DNA of 64,000 bases from an uncultured Chitinophagales bacterium (lineage in GTDB: Bacteria; Bacteroidota; Bacteroidia; Chitinophagales; Chitinophagaceae), in the NCBI GenBank assembly GCA_946886475.1, contig CAMPIQ010000002.1, positions 16,003-80,002 on the forward strand, in the 5' to 3' direction. This document shows, in pieces, positions 35,346 through 43,686 of the stretch (position 1 is its first letter; each line of letters starts with the position of its first letter). Position numbers and translations under genes: made by a program. Under the pieces are notes generated by a model. The model made no database searches and was not told the DNA's origin. It saw nothing but the letters and a program-made list of their open reading frames with translations.

Positions 35346-36068
35346 TCATCTTAAAAAAATCTGCAACCCTATTCCAATATTCACGCCGTTGCCACTGAAT
35401 TCCTGTGTTGGTTTGTATTCGGAAATGCTGATGTTACCATTGTCGTTGGTATGTGCGGTAGTGGTGGTGGTGAATTTACTGGAGGAATGTACATAACCAA
35501 TAAATGCTTCAAGGCCAGCCGATGTGCTGATCATTTTTGTGATACCGGCAGTGATACCCGCATTGTAAAAAAATCTGGCTGAAGAACTTCCTGTATAAGT
35601 TTGGGAATAATTGGTGAGGTAATAAAATCCGTCAGTATTTGTGCTTCCGCTTCCGGCATTTACATACGCAGTTGCAAAAGGATATAATTTGCCACCGGAT
35701 GAAAAAAAATACCTGAGGAAAGCGCCTGCACCGAAATCCAGATTACTGTAATTATCTTTTTTATACGTATTCCCATTTTCACTTTCCAGCCAGGTTTTCT
35801 GTCTGGAATAAACTAAAACGGGTTGTACGCCCACTACTATATTATTCTGAATGAACCATCCGTACGATGGATTTAGATTAATGGTAAAATTATTTTGATT
35901 GGATGTATATCCCTGCGTTCCATTTGGATAACTGTATAATGTTTTGCCTGATGAAATGGTACTTCCTGCAATGGATGAACCAATCATTTTGTCTCCCTTT
36001 TTAAATTGGGCAAAGGAGCTGACAGTTAGTGTTACACAGAAAGCGATCAATATATGTTTGGGTTGCAT
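35346..36068 (-). CDS. outer membrane beta-barrel protein
   Basis: A 240-residue secreted protein with a signal peptide ending near SSFAQ. The mature part alternates hydrophobic and polar residues in strands, such as FTINLNPSYGWFIQNNIVVGVQPVLVYS and AYVNAGSGSTNTDGFYYLT, and ends with VNIGIGLQIFLR. This is the pattern of small OmpW/OprF-like barrels (PF13568 type). The ligand is unknown. It converges on the DksA-like gene across a strong hairpin. Confidence 0.8.
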   Translation of the reverse strand: MQPKHILIAFCVTLTVSSFAQFKKGDKMIGSSIAGSTISSGKTLYSYPNGTQGYTSNQNNFTINLNPSYGWFIQNNIVVGVQPVLVYSRQKTWLESENGNTYKKDNYSNLDFGAGAFLRYFFSSGGKLYPFATAYVNAGSGSTNTDGFYYLTNYSQTYTGSSSARFFYNAGITAGITKMISTSAGLEAFIGYVHSSSKFTTTTTAHTNDNGNISISEYKPTQEFSGNGVNIGIGLQIFLR

Positions 36069-36088
36069 ACCGTCTTTTTGGATATGAG

Positions 36089-36096
36089 CAAATGTA
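36089..36096 (-). promoter_or_regulatory. TAnnTTTG promoter element for outer membrane protein
   Basis: The minus strand reads TACATTTG, 20 nt before the ATG at 36068. Confidence 0.45.
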
Positions 36097-36202
36097 GGTT
36101 TAGCAGGTCAATCGGATGTGCTAATTTGAATTATTAAATGTTGGAAAATAATTTCATAACCGTTACTTTTAACAATATTACCAACCATTACAAAAACTGA
36201 TT

Positions 36203-36883
36203 ATGAGAAAAATGCGAATACTTTCTCTTTTATTGCTTGCCATAGTTTTCCTTGCTGCGAGTTGTGCTAAAGAAGGTCCTGTAGGTCCCGCAGGTTCTAC
36301 CGGTCCACAAGGCCCTCCCGGATCTGCCGGTTCAGCAGGTGCAACCGGTGCCGTAGGTCCCATTGGTCCACAGGGTCCGCAAGGTCCAACAGGTCCCCAG
36401 GGTCCACAGGGTCCTGCCGGTACAGCCAATGTAATTTATTCAGACTGGTTTGCGGCCAATACCCTTACATGGGCCGATTCAACACATACCGATCTTGGAA
36501 CCATCAGCCGTGGTAACAAAGCAGCGCCTGGTGTTACAGCTGCTGTTTTAAGCAATGGAATTGTGCTTTCTTATTACAGAAGTACAACTGCAGGAACAAC
36601 GCAGCTGCCATATATATTTGGAACAACTGCCAGCCTGATGCAGTATGGTTCTATATTGAACACGGGTACCATCACTTATTATGTTGCCAACCAGACCAGC
36701 GGAACTGCAACCGGTGCCATGCCATCAGGCGAGTACCGTTATGTAGTGATCCCCGGCAGTGTAGGTGGCGGAAGATTTATGCAGGGTGCAGCAGCAAATT
36801 ATACAATTGACCAGTTGCGCAACATGAGTTATGAGCAGGTATTGCAATTATTCCGCATTCCTGCAAGAGGGTCGAATGGATGA
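36203..36883 (+). CDS. lipoprotein with collagen-like Gly-X-Y repeats
   Basis: A 226-residue protein with a signal peptide and lipobox ending [10 protein letters not shown]. The Cys is followed almost at once by 17 uninterrupted Gly-X-Y triplets (residues about 27-77), many of them GPQ, GPA or GPT, which can form a collagen-like triple helix. The remaining 150 residues (NVIYSDWF onward) are a globular tip domain of unknown type, with [14 protein letters not shown] near the end. The product is probably a trimeric outer-membrane stalk with a head domain. A perfect hairpin terminator follows. Similar domain plans recur in Bacteroidota lipoproteins; the ligand is unknown. Confidence 0.85.
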   Translation: MRKMRILSLLLLAIVFLAASCAKEGPVGPAGSTGPQGPPGSAGSAGATGAVGPIGPQGPQGPTGPQGPQGPAGTANVIYSDWFAANTLTWADSTHTDLGTISRGNKAAPGVTAAVLSNGIVLSYYRSTTAGTTQLPYIFGTTASLMQYGSILNTGTITYYVANQTSGTATGAMPSGEYRYVVIPGSVGGGRFMQGAAANYTIDQLRNMSYEQVLQLFRIPARGSNG

Positions 36884-36907
36884 TCAAATTGTTTTTCATA
36901 AATAATT

Positions 36908-36934
36908 AAACCGGTTCCTTTGAACCGGTTTTTT
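36908..36934 (+). terminator. intrinsic terminator after collagen-like lipoprotein
   Basis: AAACCGGTTC and GAACCGGTTT form a perfect 10-bp stem with a 4-nt loop (CTTT), and a T run follows. It lies about 25 bp after the stop codon. Confidence 0.9.
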
Positions 36935-37127
36935 ATTTGATCAGGGAAAAATATTGTCGCGGTAAACAATTCAAGATCTTTCTCCGGATCATAAAATGAT
37001 GTTGGATAATTCATGATCAGGTTTCTTTCAATGATTAAAGTTCATACTTCCCCGGCCATTCCGATTTGATGATTGAATTTTATGAAAGTTCAAACCATAT
37101 CTTTACCTCCCAAAAAAAGCAGCCGGT

Positions 37128-37604
37128 ATGACCATCAATTTTACATATGATAAAAAGCAGGTAATACAGGCATTACGGTATCATTTTCTTGCTAAAAAAG
37201 AGATCAGGCTGATGATCATTCTCGTAAATGTTTTTGCACTGGCATCAGCCGTGTTATTTTACATGAAAAAAATTCTTCCGTTTGCCTTCCTTGTTGGTTC
37301 CTTTCTCTGGTTTGTATTGATGATCGCATTCTGGTTCATTCTCCCCGGAATGGTATACAGGAGAGCATCTACCTTCCGCGATCATTTCACCATGCAATTT
37401 GAACAGGATTCTTTTAGCGTGGGAAATGAAAGAGGATCCCGTTCCTGGCAATGGAATGAATTAAGCAATTTTGTGGAGACACCTCACTTCTTTCACTTAT
37501 ACTTCGACAGCCGTTCTTTTTTCCTCGTTCCTAAAAGTGCTTTTGCCGACAGCGATGAAGTGTATACGCTGAGGCACATAATGATGGATAATGTGAAGAA
37601 GTAG
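37128..37604 (+). CDS. YcxB-like family membrane protein
   Basis: A 158-residue protein. A short N-terminal cytoplasmic strand pair (INFTYDKKQVIQALRYHFL) is followed by two transmembrane helices (about 30-75), then a C-terminal YcxB-type domain (EQDSFSVGNERGSRSWQWNELSNFVETPHFFHLYFDSRSFFLVPKSAF). The pattern of strands ending in VPKSAF is that of the YcxB-like C-terminal family. The function is unknown. Its stop codon opens an AGCTGCG-type heptamer array. Confidence 0.78.
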   Translation: MTINFTYDKKQVIQALRYHFLAKKEIRLMIILVNVFALASAVLFYMKKILPFAFLVGSFLWFVLMIAFWFILPGMVYRRASTFRDHFTMQFEQDSFSVGNERGSRSWQWNELSNFVETPHFFHLYFDSRSFFLVPKSAFADSDEVYTLRHIMMDNVKK

Positions 37605-37651
37605 CTGGGAGCTACGGGTTACTTGCTTTGAGTTGCGAGCTGCGCGTTATA
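37603..37651. repeat. 7-bp-period array, AGCTGCG type
   Basis: Seven in-phase units (AGCTGGG, AGCTACG, GGTTACT, TGCTTTG, AGTTGCG, AGCTGCG, CGTTATA) begin inside the TAG stop of the YcxB-like gene. This is the reverse-complement orientation of the array at 38557, and the two bracket the gene at 37677-38513. Confidence 0.7.
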
Positions 37652-37676
37652 CATGATACTTTCAGATTCAGTAATT

Positions 37677-38513
37677 CTATTTTATAATGAAACCGAGGGT
37701 TTGCTTCTGACTATCATAATAATTCTTTAACGCTTTCTTTAATTCTGCATCCTTTTCCATGGCTTCATAGGTTTTGTTTTTGACTGTGATAAAGAAATCC
37801 TCAAAGACCGGGTGTTTGTCTTTTTCTATCAGAATAAAATGGTTTCTGTATTTTGAAAAATTCCGGACAAAGGCAGGATTTTTTTCACGGCGTAGATGAT
37901 GAAATATGCCTTCAAATGCCAGGGCTTCCAGAACTGTAAGGTCTTTTTTGAGTTTTAATTCTTTGGTGCCATTGAATGTGATGCAGATATAGCCACTTAA
38001 GGTGCTGTCACTGCTTTGCCAGGTAAGAAAGAACCTGGATGAGACATGCATCATTTCCTTCCATGTAAAAATTTCTTTTTGAGATATATCAATATTGGAA
38101 AGCAGCCTGAAATATCGATTGAAATTATTATCCTGTTTTAGATCTGAACAGATTAGCTGGTTGATCTTTGCTGTGTCCGGATATAAATGGGCATATCTTA
38201 GAGGGGAACCTACATTGTTTCCAAAAATATAATCGAAACGCTGATGGTCATGAATGAATTTTTGGAAATTGTTTTTTCCTTTTTTCATTTCATAGTCCCA
38301 GGCCAGGGTTTTCTGTTGATTTATTTGGGATGGCGTCATCCTACCCTCACCAGGAAGGAAGACAAATCCCTTTCCCCCTCTGATTTCTTTTTCCTGGAAT
38401 TTATATTCTACAAGCTCACAATAACTGACCTCATCCATGCTGACCTTAAATGCGCTACCAGTGCAGGAAGAAAGCAAAATAAGGGGTATAAAATATTTTG
38501 AGGAGAGATACAC
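37677..38513 (-). CDS. lipoprotein of unknown function
   Basis: A 278-residue protein with a signal peptide and lipobox ending LILLSSCTGSA. The mature sequence matches no family I recognise. It is rich in Lys, Phe and aromatic residues, with the segments FLTWQSSDSTLSGYICITFNGTKELKLKKDLTVLEALAFEGIFHHLR and, at the end, LKKALKNYYDSQKQTLGF. It is likely periplasmic or attached to the outer membrane. The gene is bracketed by inverted arrays of the same heptamer type (37603-37651 and 38557-38591), which raises the possibility that it was acquired or moved as a unit. Confidence 0.65.
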   Translation of the reverse strand: MYLSSKYFIPLILLSSCTGSAFKVSMDEVSYCELVEYKFQEKEIRGGKGFVFLPGEGRMTPSQINQQKTLAWDYEMKKGKNNFQKFIHDHQRFDYIFGNNVGSPLRYAHLYPDTAKINQLICSDLKQDNNFNRYFRLLSNIDISQKEIFTWKEMMHVSSRFFLTWQSSDSTLSGYICITFNGTKELKLKKDLTVLEALAFEGIFHHLRREKNPAFVRNFSKYRNHFILIEKDKHPVFEDFFITVKNKTYEAMEKDAELKKALKNYYDSQKQTLGFIIK

Positions 38514-38556
38514 GCAGAAAACATTAATAGGAAATATTGACCGGTATTTTTCCAGA

Positions 38557-38591
38557 AGCTCACAACTCGCATCTCACAACTCACAACTCCT
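38557..38591. repeat. 7-bp-period array, AACTCAC type
   Basis: Five units (AGCTCAC, AACTCGC, ATCTCAC, AACTCAC, AACTCCT). The last two overlap the 3' end of the acetyltransferase gene, supplying its stop (TGA) and last codons (K-E-L). Confidence 0.75.
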
Positions 38592-39009
38592 TCTCCATTA
38601 CATAATGCGGGATCGTGATTTCCTCAAACTCATTGCCTATTTTCCGGTAGCCCATTTTTTCATAAAAGCCAACGGCATTTTTTCGGGCATGCATAGTGAT
38701 CTTTCTATAACCCCTGTCCCGGGCCAGGTTTTCTGCAAACTGCATGAGAGCCCTTCCAATTCCTTTGCCCTGGAGGTCGTTGATCACGGCCATCTGCCTT
38801 AAGCGCACCGTCTGGGGTTCTTCTTCAACCAGCATACAGCAGCCAAGCATGTGATCATCTTCAAATGCAGCAATATGAAGGTTTTGTTTTTCCTGTTCAA
38901 GTTCTTCATTTGTAAAATTCAATCCGAGTGGCTGACGCAATATTTCATTACGCAGCCTGATTACCTGCTGATATTCCACCGTTCCATGATCTATGATTTT
39001 CAATGCCAT
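38581..39009 (-). CDS. GNAT family N-acetyltransferase
   Basis: A 142-residue Gcn5-related acetyltransferase. The acetyl-CoA loop is in RQMAVINDLQGKGIGRALMQFAENLARDRG (motif A, Q/RxxGxG/A reads QGKGIG), followed by ITMHARKNAVGFYEKMGYRKIG. Length is normal for single-domain GNATs. The substrate is unknown; relatives act on amines of small molecules or proteins. Its C-terminal Lys-Glu-Leu and stop are encoded within heptamer repeat DNA. Confidence 0.85.
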   Translation of the reverse strand: MALKIIDHGTVEYQQVIRLRNEILRQPLGLNFTNEELEQEKQNLHIAAFEDDHMLGCCMLVEEEPQTVRLRQMAVINDLQGKGIGRALMQFAENLARDRGYRKITMHARKNAVGFYEKMGYRKIGNEFEEITIPHYVMEKEL

Positions 39010-39145
39010 TGCCTGTTGTTGAGTGTTTCAATTTACAAATATCCGCCAACCCTGCAAATTCCCATTTTTACCTGGTCCGGGATTTGGGCAAAACAACTAT
39101 TATTTTCAAAGGAATGATCAAAATGTTATTTAAACCAAAAACTTA

Positions 39146-39153
39146 TATTTTTG
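39146..39153 (+). promoter_or_regulatory. TAnnTTTG promoter element for acpP
   Basis: TATTTTTG is an exact match, 26 nt before the acpP ATG. Confidence 0.45.
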
Positions 39154-39179
39154 CACCACTATAACCAAACTTTTACAAA

Positions 39180-39416
39180 ATGTCAGACATTGCAGCAAGA
39201 GTAAAAAAGATCATTGTAGACAAATTAGGAGTGGACGAAGCAGAAGTAACGAATGAGGCTTCTTTTACCAATGATTTGGGTGCCGATTCTCTGGACACCG
39301 TGGAACTCATTATGGAATTCGAAAAGGAATTCAATATTTCGATTCCGGATGAGCAGGCTGAAACTATTACTACTGTAGGTCAGGCTGTCTCTTACCTGGA
39401 AGAACACGCTAAGTAA
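39180..39416 (+). CDS. acpP: acyl carrier protein
   Basis: A 78-residue acidic carrier for fatty acid synthesis. Ser37 in [18 protein letters not shown] is the phosphopantetheine site. Sequence and length match AcpP. A strong terminator-like hairpin (39462-39500) separates it from fabF, so it may be made in excess over the downstream genes. Confidence 0.97.
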   Translation: MSDIAARVKKIIVDKLGVDEAEVTNEASFTNDLGADSLDTVELIMEFEKEFNISIPDEQAETITTVGQAVSYLEEHAK

Positions 39417-39461
39417 TTAAAATGGGATCCTCCGCTTAAGCGGGAGGAAGTATAAAACATT

Positions 39462-39500
39462 CCGCCTTCCGGTTGCTCACGCACTTGAGAAGGCGGTTTT
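39462..39500 (+). terminator. intrinsic terminator between acpP and fabF
   Basis: CCGCCTT (39462-39468) pairs with AAGGCGG (39490-39496), and TTTT follows. A second short GC-rich hairpin precedes it at about 39429-39447. The terminator would uncouple the abundant acpP mRNA from fabF-rnc by partial termination. Confidence 0.75.
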
Positions 39501-39528
39501 ATCTTACATAAAATTCTGCTGCAGGCCT

Positions 39529-40782
39529 ATGCAATTCAATCGCGTCGTTATAACAGGAATGGGTGCTTTGACACCACTTGGGAATTCCATAACGGAATAC
39601 TGGAATAATCTTAGGAATGGAGTTAGCGGCTGCGACTTTATTACAGGTTTTGATGCCTCTAAATTCAAAACCCGCTTTGCCTGTGAAATCAAAAATTTTG
39701 ATCCAACCAATTTTCTGGAAAGGAAAGAAGCCCGGAAGGTGGACCGTTTTACACAAACGGCTCTGGTGGCAAGCGACCAGGCTGTGCAGGATGGTGGCAT
39801 TGATAAGAATAATGTGAACCACGACCGCGTGGGGGTTATTCTTGGCAGTGGCATCGGCGGACTCCTCACCTTTCAGGAAGAAGTTATGAATTTTGCCAAA
39901 GGTGAAGGCACACCCAGATTCAATCCTTTCTTCATTCCTAAAATGATCCTTGACATTGCTGCGGGACATATTTCAATGCGGCATGGGTTCAGAGGCCCCA
40001 ATTTCGCAGTGGTGAGCGCATGTGCTTCATCTACCAATGCCATGATGGAAGCTTTTAATCTCATACGGATGGGAAAGGCTGACATGATATTGACCGGAGG
40101 CTCTGAAAGTGTGATAGGAGAAGCCGGTGTTGGAGGTTTTAATGCCATGAAAGCCCTGAGTGAAAGAAATGATGATCCCAAAACTGCTTCAAGGCCTTAT
40201 GATAAGGACCGGGATGGTTTTGTAATGGGTGAAGCCGCCGGCATTCTTGTTTTTGAAGAGTATGAACATGCCATCAAACGCGGAGCAAAGATCTATTGCG
40301 AAGTTGCAGGAGGAGGCGCTACTGCAGACGCACATCATATTACAGCTCCACATCCCGAAGGACTGGGAGCAAAAAATGTAATGCTTCAGGCCCTGGATGA
40401 TGCAGGTATGCAGGCTTCCGATATTGATTATATCAATACGCATGGAACTTCAACACCATTAGGGGACATAGCCGAGGTAAAAGCCATCATAGATGTTTTT
40501 GGCGAACATGCATTCAATCTGAATATCAGTTCTACAAAATCAATGACAGGCCATTGCCTTGGTGCAGCTGGCGTAATTGAGGCCATTGCCTGTATCATGG
40601 CCGTTCAAAATGATATTGTACCACCTACCATCAACCATTTTACAGATGATCCCGAACTGGATCCGAGATTGAATTTCACATTCTGGGAAGCACAAAAAAG
40701 AACAGTCAATGCAGCCTTGAGCAATACTTTTGGTTTTGGTGGACATAATGCCTGTATGATCTTTAAGAAATATTTGGCCTGA
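39529..40782 (+). CDS. fabF: 3-oxoacyl-[ACP] synthase II
   Basis: The elongating condensing enzyme of fatty acid synthesis, 417 residues. The active-site Cys is in VVSACASSTNAM. The two His sites are in THGTSTPLGD and KSMTGHCLGAAG. It begins with VVITGMGALTPLGNS and ends with NTFGFGGHNACMIFKKY. Length is normal. The order acpP-fabF-rnc is widely conserved. Confidence 0.96.
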   Translation: MQFNRVVITGMGALTPLGNSITEYWNNLRNGVSGCDFITGFDASKFKTRFACEIKNFDPTNFLERKEARKVDRFTQTALVASDQAVQDGGIDKNNVNHDRVGVILGSGIGGLLTFQEEVMNFAKGEGTPRFNPFFIPKMILDIAAGHISMRHGFRGPNFAVVSACASSTNAMMEAFNLIRMGKADMILTGGSESVIGEAGVGGFNAMKALSERNDDPKTASRPYDKDRDGFVMGEAAGILVFEEYEHAIKRGAKIYCEVAGGGATADAHHITAPHPEGLGAKNVMLQALDDAGMQASDIDYINTHGTSTPLGDIAEVKAIIDVFGEHAFNLNISSTKSMTGHCLGAAGVIEAIACIMAVQNDIVPPTINHFTDDPELDPRLNFTFWEAQKRTVNAALSNTFGFGGHNACMIFKKYLA

Positions 40783-40817
40783 GCAGCCAAAGGCCAGAGG
40801 CTAATAGCCAATTTAGT
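40783..40817. repeat. 7-bp-period array, TAGCCAA type, after fabF
   Basis: The units GCAGCCA, AAGGCCA, GAGGCTA, ATAGCCA and ATTTAGT begin at the first base after the fabF TGA and run toward rnc. Confidence 0.7.
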
Positions 40818-40850
40818 ATTTGCGTAATAAATTTTGTAGTTTTCAATCCT

Positions 40851-41594
40851 GTGGATTTTTGGAAATCATTTTATAAGAAGAAACATGTTGATCCGTCTTT
40901 CAAAAAGCAATTGAAAGGTGTATTGGGATACTCACCCGGTAATACTTCACTTTATAAGACGGCACTTACACACCGCTCCGTAAAAGATACCATTGATGAA
41001 AATAACGAAAGGCTCGAATACCTGGGAGATGCTATTCTAAGCGCCCTTGTAGCAGATTACCTGTTCAAACGCTATCCCTATAAAGAGGAAGGTTTCCTTA
41101 CTGAAATGCGTAGTAAGATGGTAAACCGGCAGCAGTTAAATGATATTGCGGTGAAAATGGGATTAAAAAAAATCACGGTCTATAATAAATCGGATAGTTC
41201 GCTTAAAACAAGTCAGATCTTTGGAAATACACTTGAAGCGCTTGTGGGAGCAATTTATCTTGATCTGGGATATAAGAAAACCGGTAAATGGGTAACTGAA
41301 CGTATCATCATGCCCCATATGTTTGTTGAAGATCTTGAGATCCTTGAGATCAATCATAAGAACAAACTTTATGGATGGGCCAATAAGAACGGGCGACAAC
41401 TGGAATTTGAAACCCTTAATGAACAAATGGAAAACGGCAGACGGTTATTTACTGTGGGTGCCGTCATCAATGGTAAGGTAATAGCGCAGGGCAAGGCCTT
41501 TAATAAAAAAGATGCTTCACAAATTGCAGCGCAGCTTGCTGTAGAAAAATTAGGCATAGTCAATTCCGATTCTCCTGGTATGGAACAGGGATAG
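40851..41594 (+). CDS. rnc: ribonuclease III
   Basis: A double-strand-specific endoribonuclease of 247 residues. The catalytic signature NERLEYLGDAIL is in the N-terminal half (residues about 55-66), with the second acidic site in NTLEALVGAIYLDLG. The C-terminal part is a double-stranded RNA-binding domain (INHKNKLYGWANKNG to IAAQLAVEKLG). The start is GTG at 40851; no in-frame ATG lies near. It follows fabF with 68 bp that include a heptamer array. Confidence 0.95.
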   Translation: MDFWKSFYKKKHVDPSFKKQLKGVLGYSPGNTSLYKTALTHRSVKDTIDENNERLEYLGDAILSALVADYLFKRYPYKEEGFLTEMRSKMVNRQQLNDIAVKMGLKKITVYNKSDSSLKTSQIFGNTLEALVGAIYLDLGYKKTGKWVTERIIMPHMFVEDLEILEINHKNKLYGWANKNGRQLEFETLNEQMENGRRLFTVGAVINGKVIAQGKAFNKKDASQIAAQLAVEKLGIVNSDSPGMEQG

Positions 41595-41600
41595 CACTTA

Positions 41601-41629
41601 CGGATTTATAATCCGGAGTAGTTTTTCTT
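41601..41629 (+). terminator. intrinsic terminator after rnc
   Basis: CGGATT-TAT-AATCCG is followed closely by a T-rich tract (GTTTTTCTT). It lies just after the rnc stop. Confidence 0.65.
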
Positions 41630-42011
41630 ACCTCTTTTAAAACCCTTAAATAAATCACCTTATATAACTAAGTGTTTTTCTTAGTTCAATATTTCAGAAG
41701 TTCCCAGTATTAAGAATTTCAAGGTTGGTAAAACTACGATACCCGTGATGGGTGATCATGATAAATTTATCGGGTTTACTTAAAAATGCTACTGGTATAT
41801 ACTTAAAAGGCATTTGCTGAATACTAATGAGTTATGAAGGATTTTTTAAAAAATATGTAGTTTTCCGCAAGAAATAAGTAAAAATACTTGCAACTCAAAA
41901 AAACGGATTATAGTTTTGCTCTCGCTAATCAGAATCAGTAAGAAGAATTACTTATCAAACACTAACTGATTTATTTAGCAACCCTAAAAAAACTTTTAAA
42001 ACATCCGTACC
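41630..42011 (+). other. long non-coding leader upstream of secreted G8-like protein
   Basis: No credible ORF in about 380 bases. It contains the hairpin AACTAAG/CTTAGTT (41666-41686) with a T-rich loop, and a nested structure around a perfect palindrome GATAAATTTATC (about 41759-41770) inside ACCCG ... CGGGT arms. AT content rises toward the gene at 42012. It may hold a structured RNA leader or simply decayed sequence; no known riboswitch motif was recognised. Confidence 0.35.
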
Positions 42012-42995
42012 GTGAAAAATCTTTTCCTCATAATTTTTGCTGTCCTGAGCTTCCAGCTTATACTTGCAAGCCCCCGCATCAAAGTAAAAAATAATGGTTA
42101 CTGGCACAGTAACGCAACTTGGGATTTGAACCGGTTGCCTTCACAGGAAGATACCATTATCATACCTGCTGACAAGGTTGTTACCATAAATGATGATCAG
42201 GTGTTAAGTGGTAATGTATATATGCAGATCTATGGTAAACTCATCTTTCAGAACAACAATTCAACTTTAAAAATGGGTGCTGGTTCTACTGTACTGGTGT
42301 ATAGTAACGGACAGATACTCGGTGGCGGAACGGCATCACAAAAACTCCGCATTGGGAACCTGGCCGTTTTTACCGGTAATGAGCCTCCGGTTAATGGTCC
42401 TCAAATGGCAACGGCTGCTTCAGGTGGATTTGAATCATTTAACGAGGTGGCCCTTCCGGTAAAATTTGTTGGCTTCACCGTTTCGCGCAGGCAGTCAAAT
42501 GATGTGCTGGTGCAATGGTCAACCTCAGAAGAGATGAATGCATATATGTATGAAGTTGAACGTAGCTATAATGGTTCAGAGTGGAATGCCATTGCATATG
42601 TATCAGCCATTGGAAACAGCAATGCCCTAAATAATTATTCATATACCGATAAAAATATTGCAGTACGCATGGCTTATTACCGCGTAAAGCAGGTTGATAT
42701 CGATGGAAGGTTCGCATATACAGCTATCAGGTCAGTAAAAACTGAAAATGAAATCGCTAACCAGGTAAACATTGCTTCAATTCAGGGGAAGGTTGTTTTA
42801 CAATTTCCTGAGGAAATAAAAAGCCAGCTGGTTGTCCGGATAATTTCATTAGGCGGACAGGTTGCAGATCAGCAGGTTATCAACAACCCTGTGGGACAGC
42901 TGATCTTCCAGTCAAATATCAATATCAAAGGAAATTATATCGTGTCTGTAAGCAACGGTAAAGATATTCATGTTGCCAGGCAGGCCATATTTTAA
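42012..42995 (+). CDS. secreted protein with G8-like domain and T9SS-type C-terminal domain
   Basis: A 327-residue secreted protein beginning with a GTG start and a signal peptide ending near LILAS. Residues 22-120 resemble a G8-type beta domain (NNGYWHSNATWDLNRLPSQEDTIIIPADKVVTI), with LSGNVYMQIYGKLIFQNN. A fibronectin-like segment follows (about 150-235, VKFVGFTVSRRQSNDVLVQWSTSEEMNAYMYEVERS). The last 75 residues (VNIASIQGKVVLQF to GKDIHVARQAIF) have the strand pattern of a type A T9SS sorting domain, though the usual YPNP is missing. It is probably exported across the outer membrane. A hairpin terminator follows. Confidence 0.7.
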   Translation: MKNLFLIIFAVLSFQLILASPRIKVKNNGYWHSNATWDLNRLPSQEDTIIIPADKVVTINDDQVLSGNVYMQIYGKLIFQNNNSTLKMGAGSTVLVYSNGQILGGGTASQKLRIGNLAVFTGNEPPVNGPQMATAASGGFESFNEVALPVKFVGFTVSRRQSNDVLVQWSTSEEMNAYMYEVERSYNGSEWNAIAYVSAIGNSNALNNYSYTDKNIAVRMAYYRVKQVDIDGRFAYTAIRSVKTENEIANQVNIASIQGKVVLQFPEEIKSQLVVRIISLGGQVADQQVINNPVGQLIFQSNINIKGNYIVSVSNGKDIHVARQAIF

Positions 42996-43022
42996 ACTCG
43001 TTTTTTTAGGCGTTGAGGAAAA

Positions 43023-43054
43023 TCCCTGGGTTTCTACCCGGGGACTTCTTTTTT
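43023..43054 (+). terminator. intrinsic terminator after G8-like protein
   Basis: TCCCTGGG and CCCGGGGA form an 8-bp stem (one G-U pair) with the loop TTTCTA, followed by CTTCTTTTTT. Confidence 0.85.
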
Positions 43055-43157
43055 AAATTCATCATTAAAGGCCCTGAGCAGGGAAACGATTTGCATTCAT
43101 TGATCAGTATGTCAAAAAGAACATCTGAATTGCAACCTGGCTACATTTTAAATTCAA

Positions 43158-43559
43158 CTATTTTACTTCCTGGCAAAGCTCCACCAGCACACCGCCTGTT
43201 GATTTGGGATGAAGAAAACAAACAAGTTTGTTATCAGCGCCGGGTTTGGGTTTTTCATTAAGCAGAATAAATCCCTGGTTCCTTAATCTTTCCATTTCAG
43301 CCTGGATATCTGTTACTTCAAATGCGATATGGTGGATCCCTTCACCTTTTTTTTCCAGGTATTTGCTGATCACGCCATCCGGTGATGTTGATTCCAGTAG
43401 CTCAATCTTGGTATCGCCTTGCTGAAAAAATGCGGTATTCACATTTTCCGATTCAACCTTTTCGGTTTTATAGCAGCTGGTGTTCAGCAATTTTTCAAAT
43501 AAGGGTATGGAACTGGCCAGTGAATTAATGGCAATTCCAATATGTTCAACTTTGAGCAT
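43158..43559 (-). CDS. mce: methylmalonyl-CoA epimerase
   Basis: A 133-residue vicinal-oxygen-chelate protein that interconverts (R)- and (S)-methylmalonyl-CoA. It starts with MLKVEHIGIAINSL, with the metal-ligand His in VEHIGIA; has TKIELLESTSPDG, GEGIHHIAFEVTDI with a second His, and ends FLHPKSTGGVLVELCQEV with the conserved Glu. Length and motifs are typical. A B12-binding mutase subunit is found 17 kb away (60992). The pathway is propionate/succinate interconversion. Confidence 0.92.
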   Translation of the reverse strand: MLKVEHIGIAINSLASSIPLFEKLLNTSCYKTEKVESENVNTAFFQQGDTKIELLESTSPDGVISKYLEKKGEGIHHIAFEVTDIQAEMERLRNQGFILLNEKPKPGADNKLVCFLHPKSTGGVLVELCQEVK

Positions 43560-43631
43560 AGGTTTATATTATGATATTGGTAAAATTAAGTACCCCGGTG
43601 TTCAGGTTAGAAAATCTTCTTTGAATTGAGG

Positions 43632-43639
43632 TAAATTTG
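43632..43639 (+). promoter_or_regulatory. TAnnTTTG promoter element for cysteine desulfurase
   Basis: TAAATTTG is an exact match, 47 nt before the ATG at 43687. Confidence 0.4.
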
Positions 43640-43686
43640 TGTTCGCGAATGTCGAAACTAAATTTATCAGGGAGACGGAATAAACC

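Noticed and set aside
36290..36425. DNA tandem repeat (possible minisatellite)
   Set aside because: It encodes the Gly-X-Y repeats of the collagen-like lipoprotein and is explained by the protein.
39499..39969. 156-residue minus-strand open frame over fabF
   Set aside because: It is antisense to the well-supported fabF N-terminal half.
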